Of a DNA stretch of 64,000 nucleotides, positions 22,500 to 33,765 are shown piece after piece (the stretch's first letter is position 1; every line of letters begins with the position of its first letter). The notes beneath the pieces were generated by a model that ran no database searches, was not told the DNA's origin, and saw only the letters and a program-made list of their open reading frames with translations. The DNA comes from Narthecium ossifragum (lineage: Eukaryota > Streptophyta > Magnoliopsida > Dioscoreales > Nartheciaceae), in NCBI GenBank assembly GCA_963920575.1, contig OY986969.1, forward strand, positions 27,319,434 to 27,383,433, given 5' to 3'. A program made the translations under genes and the position numbers.

Positions 22500-24480
22500 T
22501 TTTAATGTCTAAAATGTCATTATATCATCCTCTCTCTTGGAGGTGCGGATCCACGGCGAATGGGAGGGCGGCGGAGGTGTGGATCCCGGCGACGGAGACA
22601 TAGGGAGATGATCCGCGACGGACGGGATGGCGAGGAACGGACGACGAGATCTGGAGGTGAGAAGGAGGGCGAGCGGAGGGATCTCGGAGGATGGGAGGGG
22701 GACAGAACGGCGACGGACAGAAGGAGAGGGTGGCGGAGGTGCGGATCCGCGGTGAAGGAGCTTGGAGGAGGTGTGGATCTCGGCGACGGAGACGTAGGGA
22801 GATGAACCGCAACGGATGGGATGGCGAGGAACGGACGGCAAGGAACAGACGGCGAGATCTGGAGGTGAGAAGGAGGGGGCGTCGAGGGAAGGGGACGCCG
22901 AGATCGGGGGTGAGGAGCTCCGGGGTGTCAAGGATCGAGACGGGGCGACGGGGGAAGAGGATGATGAGATTGGGGACGAGGAGCTCTGGGATCGACGACG
23001 GACGGAAGCTCGGGATTAGTGACAGCGAGGAAGGAGGAGATTGAGGACGACGAGGAGGGAGGAGATCGGGGTGGTGATGGAGGTGGCGGTGGAGGTGGTG
23101 GCGGGGAAGGAGGAGATCAGTGAAGGCCGTGGGAAGAGGTGAGAGGAGAGAGAAAGAGCAGGGGAAAATAGGAAAAATGTAGAAAAACATGGGAAAATAA
23201 TAGAAAAATGGGAAAAATGTTGGAAAATAGGAAAATATGCTGAGAAAATAAGTGAAAAATATCAAAATTATGGTGAAAAGTAACTACCAAAATTGTGGAA
23301 AGTAATTATCAAAATCGTGAAGAGTAACTAATAAAATTGTGGAAAGTAACTACCACTTAAGTCAGCCCTAATTTTTTGAAAAGTAACTACTGTGAAGGAG
23401 GGGTCTCATTATTTTTTCAGCTATTATTTGTGGAAAGTAACTACCGTATTTTCTCAATATTGAAAAATAACTACAAATATTGAAAAGTAACTACAAATAT
23501 TGAAATTCTATTTTCCCCAACAAAAATTGAAAAATTTGAAAACTAACTACAAATATTGGTAAGTAACTGCAAAAATTGAAAAAATCTGAAAGTAACTTCC
23601 ATATTTCATGAAAATAACTATCATATTGTATGAAAAGTAAGTTTCATATTTTTCACAATATTTTCCATTATTTTCACTATTTTTTCTAACATTTTCCTAT
23701 ATTTAAAAATGTCTTTTCTCTTTCCTATTTTTTCTACCATTTTCCTCGATCGCCACTCCATCACCACCTCACGATCCTCCTTCCCTGGCGCCACTCCATC
23801 CCCCCCCCCCCCCCCCCCCCCCCCCGCGTCGTGTTCCTTTCCACTGCCACCGGATTTCCTCGATCCGCCGAACCATCGGCCTCATCCTCCGTCGGACGGG
23901 ATCGTGACGGGCTAGATTAGAAGGAGGAGGAGATCGTCGGACGGCATCGCGACTGATGAGGAGCTCCGGGATCGACGACGGACAACTCGGGATTGGTGAC
24001 TGCAAGATCATGATCGACGACGAACGGTGAGATCTCGGACGGGGACTACTTTTCACAAAAAATCCTTGTCCAGAGCTCCCCGTCCCCTTCCCCGGCTCCC
24101 CGTCGAGATCGGGATCGGTGACGGGGAACGGGGGAAGGAGGCGGTGGCGGGGATGGCGCCGGGGAAGGAGGTGGTGACGACGAGCTTGGGATCAATGACG
24201 GATGGTGACAGGGGCGTCGGGGATTGACGACGGACAGCGACAACGAGCTCGGGATCGGCGACGACGAGCGAGCTCAGGATCAGCGACTGACGAAATCAAA
24301 GACGGTGAGCTCGGGATCTGCGACGGATGCGGGGGGAGGGGGGATAGGGGGTATTAATACATATAGATACATAGTAGGGGCATTTTAGTCTTTTATCACT
24401 AATAGAGGTAGTAAGCGACTTAAGGTCTCTTATAGGAGACCAATTGTCAAGTTAGTCTCTAATAAGAGACTATTTGACAA
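22500..24480. mobile_element. Possible non-autonomous DNA element with GC-rich low-complexity interior
   Basis: A GC-rich block (22540-23110) of imperfect repeats around GGAGATGATCCGCGACGG, an AT-rich middle with many copies of GAAAAGTAACTAC (23270-23640), a poly-C run (about 23800-23825) and a second GC-rich block (23830-24330). Edges show only weak inverted similarity (TTGTTGTTTAGTCT against TTGTCAAATAGTCT). Open frames on both strands are Pro/Arg-rich shadows of the composition. Confidence 0.35.
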
Positions 24481-24483
24481 GTC

Positions 24484-24815
24484 GCCCTTTTTTTATGAGT
24501 TGAGCTGATCGGCTATATTAGTGAAAAGACTCCACTTCCATCAAGTCCCAAATTGGAGGGCCGTGGCCTCCCTCTCAGGACTAATTCAAGACAGAATTAG
24601 TCTCCCTATATGACTAAGCCACCGCATCGGCCTTCACATTACAAGATCTAAGTACATGGAAAAAATAGAATAGTACCCAAACCCAAAACCTCGGACCAAA
24701 CCATACGGGCACAGTGCTCGACCTCCGGCGGTCATAATCTACATCCATTGAGTATCTCCACCACCTAATGTGAGTCGGTCTCCACCATGCATCTTGTCAA
24801 ACCTTGATGACGATT
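24484..24815 (-). mobile_element. L1-type LINE 3' fragment
   Basis: Poly-T and TTTATGAGTTGAGCTGATCG at the left mark the tail on the minus strand. The minus strand encodes FHVLRSCNVKADAVA near 24640-24600, the LINE RNase H C-terminal motif. It is 5' truncated and broken. Confidence 0.7.
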
Positions 24816-25302
24816 AGTGAATTAGCCTAGCTGCTTTTTTGATAAATCACTATATTTTCATGTAATTTTTCCTCTGATAATAAAAGCAAATAAACAAAGG
24901 AGGGAAAGGTGTTATGTCAGCAATGAAGAAAGATAATTAGTCGCTAATCTGATTGCACACCACCCACATTCATTGAGGGGGAAAAGCAGAGAAAGTTCAG
25001 TGCTACTTGTTCTAGACGCACATGACAACGATTGCTGCGGAGTAACCTTATATTCTTGTAAGATCCTTTCTATTGAAGGATATCAGCTGACTGTGGCCAA
25101 TACAAACTTCTTTCATAAGTTACTTTGAATGATTTTTTTCTCAATGACCAATAATAACATCTTTTAGGAAGAACAGGAGCAATGGGCTGCACAATAATAA
25201 CAGTGAAGTGATTTAGAGGAGCGTTGTGATACTTTCTTAGAGGATTGAGTATGGAATGGATTGGCAGTAAAAACTAAAAACTTCTCAAACAACATAGAAT
25301 CA

Positions 25303-25420
25303 ATTTTTTTTTGATTAATTAAGCCAAAGGCTAAGAGATGGTCAAAAGAGGGGGAAATCTAAGGGATGCTAGATCCAGAGCAAAAACTCAGGTTCTTTGC
25401 TAGCCGTGCACCGTACAAAG
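25303..25420 (-). mobile_element. LINE-type 3' tail fragment
   Basis: TTTTTTTTGATTAATTAAGC CAAAGGCTAA at the left is the reverse complement of the LINE tail found elsewhere in the window. No coding remnant is recognisable in the short piece. Confidence 0.5.
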
Positions 25421-25586
25421 TCTAGAAGTCAAGATCCTAAATTGCCATCAGGAATTGGCTATATCGTAACTGGAAATCAACATACATCAAGCAGCACCAT
25501 AGGAACTGAAATTGCCATCAGGAATTGCTATATCAGCAATCACCAGGCCAGACTACAAACACTCGATAGATAGCAAGAAGGCACCT

Positions 25587-26955
25587 CTAACGTACCACAA
25601 TGTTGCCACTGACCCGGCCCCCTGTCTTTCGTCCGCCACGGTTCCCTTCTCCAATCCTCACTCTTGTTGGATCACCGATGATAACGTTATCATAGACAAG
25701 AGTTCCGGGTTCTTGACGGCCTTCGTTTGGTCCAGCTGGGTGCTCAGCACCGCCTTCATTTGGTCCACCAGCTGGGTGCTCAGCACCGCCTTCATTTGGT
25801 CCACCAGCTGGGTGATCATCACGGCGGCCTTCATTTGGTTCCGGGTGATCACGACGGCGACGTTCATTTGGTCCACCAGCTGGGTGATCATCACGGCGGC
25901 GTTCGATTGGTCCACCTGGGTGATCACGACGGCGACGTTCATTTGGTTCTGGATGATCATCATGGCGGCGTTCATTTGGTATTGGATGGTCATCACGGCG
26001 CCAGAATCCTGCCCGCGCCCTCGACGGTAAGCTGTGCCATCTCGTGAAGGGGCCCAAGCGGGAGTTGAAACGGTCACTGTCGGTGTCACAGCGTCGCACT
26101 CTCCGGCGCCCCGGAGGAGGAGGAGGGGCTGGATCGTTGAAGTCGCCCACATAGCGACGATTTACTCGTAGGTGAGTAGGGGAATTGTTCAAGTAATCAT
26201 CATCAGGATAACACTCGCGGCTTGCTTTTATGCCCATCTCTGATCTTATGGGTATATAGATCATGTTAGAGTCAAGTGGGTCGCAATAGCGTCCGTCCCC
26301 TAGATCTTCTCCAGCGTATGGGCGGTGGCCTGGAGGAGGGTAGTCTTCGACATGCGGCGCTCGGCCTGATCCTTGCTGCGGGCCTTGTGGTGGAGGAGGG
26401 CCTGAGCCTGTTTCCACTACCTGTGGATATGGTGGTGGTGGTGGTGGTGGTGGTGGCACATCCATCTGGGACGACGATGGTGTTATCTCCGGTGCCTGAG
26501 CGAACTGCGGCACTGTGGGTTGGACAAACACCGGAGAGCTTTGTAGTTGGCCCATCTGCTTGAGAGAGATCTTTAATATAGAAAACCACACACAATAGGA
26601 AGTGAAGTTGATCAAAAGAGAACAGAGAAGCATGCATGAGAGGTTGCACGTCACCTGTTCGTCAATTGGTGCAGTGGGTGCAGTGGGTGCAGTGGGGGGC
26701 TGCTCCCTTCCTGATGCTCCGATGGCTGGCGTAGTTTCAGACAGGACGGCAAGTCCACTGGGCGGCGGCAGTTCTGATGGGAATGTTGACTGTTGATCTG
26801 TGGAGGCAGAGTTGGGGCATCCAAGCGTCCCGCACGGGAAGTGCTCACAGCACGGTAGCTGGCAACCACCCTGGATGGACACGATCGAGAATCAGAGAGA
26901 TATAGAGAGGGATCGGTTATAAAATAGCTGCTAGCTAATTGAGGAGACTGACCAT
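25587..26955 (-). CDS. Branch 2 protein with Cys motif, His/Pro repeats and terminal unit
   Basis: Exons: start codon alone (26955..26953), 26870..26655 and 26555..25587; phase-0 introns; 395 residues. Residues 2-20 carry C-x3-C-x4-P-C-x3-G-C-P, the N-terminal motif of branch 1. Exon 3 has a poly-Pro run, the box DSNMIYIPIRSEMGI, a CYPDDD segment, and a region of about eight units of type DDHPxPNERR/AEHPAGGPNEGG. It ends in GTLVYDNVIIGDPT and GNIVVR. Intron 2 (26654..26556, 99 nt) has no stop and is in frame, so a retained-intron form of 428 residues is possible. The start codon follows CAGCTCATCA, as in the genes at 8483 and 13458. It links the two branches and is probably intact. Function unknown. 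Confidence 0.8.
25770..26030 (-). repeat. Coding tandem repeats of His-Pro-Asn-Glu type
   Basis: About eight imperfect units of 30-39 bases encoding DDHPEPNERR-like and AEHPAGGPNEGG-like decapeptides to dodecapeptides inside the branch 2 gene. The two 36-base units near 25735-25806 are almost identical, so the array is still evolving by unequal exchange or slippage. Confidence 0.8.
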
Positions 26956-27220
26956 TGATGAGCTGATGATCGAGTTGCTGAAGCTGATTAGCTTAGGGAT
27001 GGAGGAGAGAGTGGTGACGGTAACTTGGCTAGCAATCTTACTTTAGGTGGGAAGTAAATGGAAGGAGAGGGAGCACTTAAAAAAGGAACTCACATGGGAA
27101 AGATTGCTTATCGACGAAGGAATCCAACAGCTAACATTGACTTTTATGATATATATGATATGATATGATGAATAGGATGAGAGTATGAGACAGAGTCATG
27201 GTCTTTTTATATCATCTAAC

Positions 27221-27456
27221 TCTCGTTTGCTACCGGGTTAACTTATTCCATAATAAAGGATTTTAGTGTAAGTAAAAATGGAAATAAAATATTAATGATT
27301 ATTTAAAATAAGGAAAAGTAGAGTGATAATAGTAGGTGGAATGTGAATAAATGAGTCATGATTATTTGAAATCAAGAAAAGATGTTTGGGGATAAACATG
27401 GGAATAAGGGGGTTAGGGGGTTATTCCACCATTATTCCTATACCAAATGAGGCCTT
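27221..27456. mobile_element. MITE-like element
   Basis: The right end (CATTATTCCTATACCAAATG AGGCC) and the left end (CTCTCGTTTGCTACCGGGTT) show weak inverted similarity around TTTGxTA. The AT-rich interior resembles the reverse of the MITE at 2461-2742. Confidence 0.4.
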
Positions 27457-27539
27457 AAAAGGAAAAGTTTTATGACAAGCTATATGAGTCATATACACTA
27501 TATACACCTGGTACATATGTGATGGAGGGGGGAGAGAGG

Positions 27540-27745
27540 GAGAGAAAAAGTGGGGGCAGTGGCCGGGTGGTTATCGTGTCAGGTTGCACGGGGGGCCACC
27601 TAATCTATTATATAAAGCAAGGTGAATTGTGTTCTTAGTCTCAATCATATACATCTTATGCACACGTGGCGGGGGAGGAAAATAAGGGGTAGTGGCCAGG
27701 TGATTATCGTGCCAGGTGACACGGGGGCTCGCCTATATCTATCTA
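27540..27745. repeat. Dispersed repeat with CACCTGGCACGGTAACCACC-like core, two units
   Basis: Two units around AGTGGCC(G/A)GGTG(G/A)TTATCGTG and the following CAGGT...ACGGGGG are spaced about 135 bp. They match, on the other strand, cores at 2130, 33766-34358, 44528 and 44730. Nature unknown; probably a short non-coding transposon. Confidence 0.45.
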
Positions 27746-28575
27746 TATAAGACAGGGTTTTACTTACATCGGATGGCCTATAAGAGTTTAAAAGATTTAT
27801 ATCTGGTGGTTTAGAATCACCCCCATCACACAAATTTAGTTATTTTTAAAAATAATTGAATTCATTCGTATATGAAGAGTTGGGTGTGGTGGGGGTGGTT
27901 ACGGAAAAGAGATAATGAGAGAGGTGGGTGTGATTGGCAAACCGTGCAATTTGTACGGGGATCCGTTAGTTATATATATAAGTTAACCATTTTGTTACAT
28001 CAGATGGTCATGATCTCTTCAATCCAAGGGTGGCAAAACACCCAACACATGAGTTCGATTAGTTATAAAATAACCGACTATAACGTGGAGATCATTCAAT
28101 CCAATGCTAAATAAACTTCGCCTCAACTTTGCCATGGGCGCTTCCACAGTACCCCCTTATCACCTCCCCAGCTTGCCAATATTGATTGCTCCGGGATCGG
28201 CATCCCAACAAGCATAGAGCTTTGTGGACCTCGACGATGAATCTTGGGTTTCTCAGAGATTTTAATTTGTTTGGTGGGTTTTAATCGGATGTTAGCACGT
28301 TGGGCACTCTCAAAATCGCAGCTTTGCTTGATTTTTTGATGGATTCAGGATATTGGTACATGTGGTTTTATTGGAAAGAGATGAATTTGATGTTTGGTTG
28401 TGGATGTGTTAAGATGGGATTGGAATTTGAGGTCGCAAGTGACAGATTAAATACTACTAATTAGATAGATTGTGGGTGAGTTTTTAGGGTTGTTATAGTG
28501 ATAGAAACATTAGTGAGGAGATGGGAAAAGGGAGTATGTCTGTTTTGGATCAGAAGCTCGACCAGCCCATGGAGG

Positions 28576-28964
28576 TAGGGGTGAGCAGAACCGAACTGAA
28601 CCCGAAAAACTGAACCGAACCGAATTAGTTCAGTCCATTCGGTTCGGTTTTTTTGGTTTTTTCGGTTTTTCGATTCGGTTCGGTTTTGGGATGTATGAAA
28701 AGTTCGGGTTCGGTTCTTTAAAAAAAATTCGGTTCGGTTCGGGTCAGAACCGAAGTTTTCATACACGCCTTAGCCTATGAACCCATGGTCTAAAAAGTTC
28801 GGTTCGGTTCGGAACCAAACAAAAGTTCGGTTCGGTTCGGTTCCAATTGATTTGGAACCGAACAATTTCGGTTCGGTTCAGTTCTCTAAAAATAAGATAA
28901 AAAAAAAATTCGATTATTCGGTTCTGGACCGAGAACCGAACCGAGAACCGAATACTCACCCCTA
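28576..28964. mobile_element. hAT-type MITE filled with AACCGAACCGAA-like repeats
   Basis: Perfect 8-bp target duplication CATGGAGG at 28568-28575 and 28965-28972. Terminal inverted repeats start TAGGGGTGAG. The interior consists largely of AACCGAA/TTCGGTT motifs on both arms, so it can fold back. The second copy is at 63164-63580 in the opposite orientation. Confidence 0.9.
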
Positions 28965-29189
28965 CATGGAGGATGATGAAAACCTGACTGGCGGCATTGC
29001 ATCACAAGACAAGCAGTTTTCTTGACTGACGGTTTCCACCGTGCTAGAGGCATGAGAGAAAAACTAGCCTCTTATATGTAGCATGATGATTATAAATTAA
29101 CCATCTTTCTATGTCCTGCGTGGAGTCAACATAGAGCTTACGTTGAGGGGGTTATCTTACGTGTGGAATAGTGCGAAAGGGGGAAGTTA

Positions 29190-29221
29190 GGGGGGGGAGG
29201 GGGGGGGGGGGGGGGGGGGGG
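29190..29221. repeat. Poly-G tract
   Basis: An almost pure G run of about 32 bases, broken by one A, in AT-rich intergenic DNA. Confidence 0.9.
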
Positions 29222-29599
29222 TTATTATGGGAGGGAGAAAGAGACGGGGGATAGTGGGTGGTTACCTTACCATGTGATAGGGAGTCCCACTAATATACAT
29301 ATATTACGTAAAATGTGTTGTCTTTGGTTTATTCTTATCCTTCCTCCATATACGACTTCTTTCTATCTGATCAAGCACTTGGTGTGGGGTTAATCGATGA
29401 ACTTTTAAAAAGTCCCGAGTCATATGCAAACTCCTTTAAATCTCAAAGAGAGAGGAATATGTAATTATGAAGATCTTAAAAGGAAATGTGTAATTTTTGG
29501 AAGAGGCAATTTTAATTGGTCCTAAAATTATCGGCAGAGCGATGTGAAGCTCGAGAATCCTTTAGAGGAAGCCCATATATCTACAATATGTACTTCAAT

Positions 29600-30800
29600 T
29601 ATATATCACATCAAGCTGTTACCGATGATTGGTTTGATATCACATAATATTAATCATAAATATAATAATATTTTAAAGTCATTTAGACGATTAACAAGAT
29701 TAATGATAATTTTATAAATATTGTCATTAAATAGTCATCATCTTTAGCTTTGACATAGCTGAAGTATTTTAACCATAACGTTTACATCAAATATCCAAAT
29801 TGGTCGATTCTTGAATCATTGAAAAGAGAACGAAAATATCTACAACTTTCATGTTTACGAGATTTTCAGATTCTATCGTTTAATGTGTCAAACTGACAGC
29901 CAAAGTGTCAAGTGGAAAAATAGTAAATAATAACTGAATTTTCAAATGTCATCGTCCAAAGAATGGCCGATTTCATCAACCAAATTCCAATCGGCCAATA
30001 TGCATCTGTCATATTTTGGCTGATTATTTTAATAATCGCCGTCGACGTGATTTTTGGTCATAACTTTATCATAAGATGTCCAAATGAATTGATTTTTTGG
30101 ACCGATGAAAAGAGAATTTGAAGAACTACAACTTTTGTGTTCAGAGGTTTTCCAAATTCGAAGGTTATCATCGGCCAAATTACAGTGGAAGACAAAACGC
30201 TCTATCTTAAGCAGGTTCATAAATAACTGAAGATGTCGACCAGTTATACAGTTCCGACAGTTTCAGATTCAATTTTGACAGTTTAAGAGCAGTTCCAAGA
30301 CAGTTCTTGAGCAGTTCCAAGATAGTTTCAGAGCAGTTCAAACGGTTCCAAAGTGATTATGTCAGAAACTATAAAAGACAGGAAAATGAAGAAGAACTCT
30401 CTCTCCCGAAATCAAGAGCAAACCATCTTTTATCTTTATTTTCAATATAGCCTTATTTATCTTAATGAAGCCTTTTTCTTTCATTTAATTTCCTACAATA
30501 AAGTCTTTCATTCATAGGAGTAGTGCTAGCATAGTTCCATTCATAGGAGTAGTTCTAGCATAGTTCTATCACTCATAGGAGTAGATCTATCACTCATATG
30601 AGTAGTTCTAACATAATTCATCACCCACATTTCCCATTTATTCACTTCTCATTATTTTTATTTCTCATTCACTTTTTTGTAGCTTCAACACCTCCGTTCG
30701 AACTGAGTGTTTGAAAGAATTATACCTTATTACGTCCTGATTTTAACTATTTTGACTTTGTCAGTCAACGACAAGATTTCCTTCGTCAACACATAACAAT
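29600..30800. other. Intergenic repeat-like region; LTR-like features, short tandem repeat
   Basis: No gene. Contains internal repeats of CAGTTCCAAGACAGTT (30245-30345) and of CATAGGAGTAGTxCTAGCAT (30515-30610). The segment from TGTTACCG (29616) to CGTCAACA (about 30791) has TG...CA ends like an LTR, but I found no target duplication and no second copy. Confidence 0.35.
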
Positions 30801-31026
30801 CTGGTCACATGATGCGGGCAATGGTTGTTGAGCGGTGGAAAGTAATATGCAAGAACTTATCGAGTTCGAAATAAGGCTCACAAACTTCGGAGAACTTTAT
30901 TAGTTACCGTGGTTTTTGTTGCGCGGTGGATGCGTGGGTTGACTTGCATTAGTCTTTTTCTAATTCTATTGGTTGGTAAATGATAGTTGTAATATTATTG
31001 GGCACCCGTTCACACTTGCAAATGAC

Positions 31027-31080
31027 TATATAAGCATCATCCATCTGCTCTTCTGAAGCATCCCAATTAGAATAACCTTC
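31027..31080 (+). promoter_or_regulatory. TATA box and conserved leader of branch 1 gene 31135
   Basis: TATATAA at 31027-31033, followed by GCATCATCCATCTGCTCTTC and TGAAGCATCCCAATTAGAAT. The same block precedes the genes at 60617 (minus) and, with small changes, at 37354 and 4452. Confidence 0.8.
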
Positions 31081-31134
31081 TCATCTGCAAGCTTCTCTCT
31101 GTTTTCCCTACACTCCTCACATCCCTCGACAAAA

Positions 31135-31204
31135 ATGGTACCCTCTCACCCTCCCTGCCTCCCTCCCTCAGTCCCTCCCTGCCTCCCTCCCTCCCTCCCT
31201 CCCT

Positions 31205-31272
<68 letters not shown>

Positions 31273-31893
31273 CGAGCGCACAAAATGGCTAACCGTGTTC
31301 TGATTGTCTAACTTTTGCAGAATTGCCTACCAACATGCCGGCCCGCCCGCCCCTGCTGCGTCCGTGGCTGCCCCTACTACGGTGAAGTCCAAATCGGAAG
31401 CGGCGGCTATGCCGGGCAAGACATGAACGATCTAACCTATAACAACGGCGTCTACGGTGGGGCTGGGAGGACACGCGTCGCCGTCGACGGCTATGCCGGC
31501 CGTGATAGCAATAACATTGTCCGTAACAACCGCATCGCAGACGCCTACGGGGACGTCGACGTAGCCGCCAGGAACTATGCCGGCAACGACAGCAACATGG
31601 ATGTCTATGGCATCAACGTGAGAGGCACCGCTCGCGGTACTCGCGTGCGCGTTGCGGCGGACAACGGTGCGACCTATGGCAACAACAACATGAGGGTGGC
31701 ATGCAACGATATCGACGATGCCTACGGCGACGTGGATATGGCCGTTGGAAACTGGGCAGGTAGAAACAACAACATGGACATGGTGAACAATCGTGTGAGA
31801 GGTGCTCGTGGCGGAGTTGGGATGGGAGTTGGGAACAGGGCTGGGAGGGACAACAACGCTGGCTTGTACAACAACGAGGTTTACCGTAACTAA
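31135..31893 (+). CDS. Branch 1 Asn/Gly-rich 28-residue repeat protein
   Basis: Two exons: start codon alone (31135-31137) and 31321-31893; 191 residues. Intron 1 (31138-31320) is phase 0, GT-AG, and holds (CCCT)n and (CT)n microsatellites. The N-terminus MNCLPTCRPARPCC continues to GCPYYG and matches C-x3-C-x4-P-C-x3-G-C-x-Y. Then come about six 28-residue repeats with NNxVxG and VGNxAGRxxN halves, ending LYNNEVYRN instead of the basic end of its sisters. An open frame extends a few codons into the acceptor side but has no ATG, and the exon 1 solution reproduces the paralogues. No signal peptide or membrane segment. Not a family I recognise; solenoid fold is inferred. Confidence 0.85.
31141..31270. 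repeat. (CCCT)n and (CT)n microsatellites in intron 1
   Basis: About 70 bp of CCCT-like units followed by about 58 bp of pure CT, immediately after the start-codon exon. Confidence 0.9.
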
Positions 31894-32465
31894 TCTCGAT
31901 CTATTGGGTTCAAACGTTATAAGTTGTTATATTTCCGTACGTGCTTGGGTCGAATAATTTAGTTGTATCTTCTTGTGGCCGGCCTACCTCCTGGCATCAT
32001 GCGTGGGATGGGATGGGATCATGGGATGGTGGTCGGGCAAAAGAGGAAGAGCTGGTTGGGTTTAATTACTTTCCTTTCTGCAATTCCTTTATTTCAATTA
32101 CGCACTGTCGTCCAGTATGGGATTATGTAAAAGAAATCTATGTCGAGTACGTGTTACGTCACGTCTCGTCTTTATTTGGCAATAAAAATTGGGTTTGAGA
32201 CAAAAAAAAAAAAAAGCTGTATAATATACTCTTATGTTGGTGGTTGGCTTTCCCCAGAACACGAGAGCCTAACATGGTGTAATTGGCATATGTAATTGGA
32301 TTAGAAGGACATCAACAACGAACGGTCTAGATAGTCAACATCGAATGTATCAGAGGTCGATCACTTTGGCTCAACTAATAAAAACCCATACACACGAACT
32401 CGTACTATCCACTCAAACTCGATGATCACTATAGTCGATCGAATAATATATAAGCATCAATAATA

Positions 32466-32507
32466 TATTTTGAGGATATATATATATATATATATATCCT
32501 CAAAATA
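32466..32507. repeat. 42-bp near-perfect palindrome
   Basis: Arms TATTTTGAGGA and TCCTCAAAATA flank an alternating AT core, so the whole stretch can form a hairpin or cruciform. No gene lies in 31900-33750 beyond the 3' region of the preceding gene. Confidence 0.8.
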
Positions 32508-33765
32508 GCATTCTTACATGAAGAGAGTTTGTAAAAGTAATAAGGATAGTGTATAAAGCTAAAGGTTTGAAGGATATATATGTAACTTGAAGTTTTTCAG
32601 CGATATACATAATTTTGCTTGCTGATGGTCTCGTGGTTTTTCTTTCAGATATTTAAAAGATTTTCTAATCAAAACTTCTCCAATACACAACTGTGTCATA
32701 AGAACTATTACCATTCATGATTGAGGCTGCTGTCTTCAATTAATCTGTGCATAAGCAAAAACTGGAAGACTGATCTGCCAATCATCTCGACTCTTGACAC
32801 AGACAAAACTTAATTAAGTAAAGGTTTTCTAATCAAGTAAATTTCTCCAATACACCGCTAGTGTGTTTTTTTTTTTTCCCTTCATTCGCTTAGATACGTA
32901 ATACCGCTCGCGTTGCCAAGATGGCTGTGGGGCAGGGAGAATATATTTGAATGTGATCCAAAGCGCAAAGCCATAAAAAATAAGAATGATTGAAGCTATT
33001 TACATAAATGAATACATTAGTTGTTTGAGTCAACTTTCAATACGATTATCAACAAGGAACTAGCCATCGGAAGATGGCCAGAAATAATACCACGGTTGGC
33101 AGTCTGTAGCTTTTTTATAAAGGCCACCATTGTATTGAATCAAATTTATTAGTATAATTGTGACATTGTCCTTGTGTTTCTTTAATTTTTATCACTAACT
33201 AGCCACTAAAATAAGACCTAGCTCCCATTGACTTGCATATAGAGTTATTCAAACATCAAGTACCACTCTAATCGTGTACAAATCACAGCCAACTACCTCT
33301 CAGCTGCCAGCCTAGGCCTAGATACCACATGAACAAATTAATGGACCTAAAGGTGATATAGTTCAGCAAGATCATATACACTTGATTACTCGGGGACCAT
33401 GGATAAGAGAAATCGATCGACCACTCACCTAATAAGTTAGCTAGCTAGGCAATAATTAAGCATGCTCGAGTCAAGCTTAATTGGGTGCAGGTCTTTTCTA
33501 ATCTACATATTAATATTCATCCTTATCATTGAGTTCTTTAATTTCCATTGGCCATGATTTAAAAAGACTGCACCTACAAGACTTGAAGCCGTTGAAAAAT
33601 TCTTCCAATCAAGAAACTAATCAAAGCTCCATCAGCCTGATGCAGTCGAGGGTGGTTAAGACTAGCTTCAAAAATTCTTAACGTGCCTATCATCTTGCGC
33701 ATACAAAATTTCTCAACTTATCCGCTGCCACCCGGAATTTTCTTACCCACTGGTTATATATATAT

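Noticed and set aside
22525..23265. A 246-codon minus-strand frame starting with a Phe/Tyr-rich stretch
   Set aside because: The start is AT-rich repeat sequence and the rest Pro/Arg/Ser-rich shadow of a GC-rich repeat; several other frames are open at the same place.
26871..26882. Start of the branch 2 gene at 26882 inside the same frame
   Set aside because: There is no ATG there; the bases are the end of intron 1 (CATCCAG acceptor). The ATG-GT exon at 26953-26955 matches the paralogues.
28461..28959. Phe/Arg/Asn-rich proteins encoded by the CGGTT repeats
   Set aside because: The frames are created by AACCGAA repeats within a hAT MITE and recur on both strands.
29616..30791. Solo LTR of about 1.2 kb
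   Set aside because: Suggestive ends and internal repeats only; flanking five bases differ on the two sides.
31141..31270. CRISPR-like or satellite array
   Set aside because: The repeats are simple CCCT and CT microsatellites; there are no spacers, and the DNA is eukaryotic.
32200..32215. Poly-A retroposon tail after the gene at 31135
   Set aside because: A short A run without a recognisable upstream element or duplication; it may simply be part of the 3' flank.
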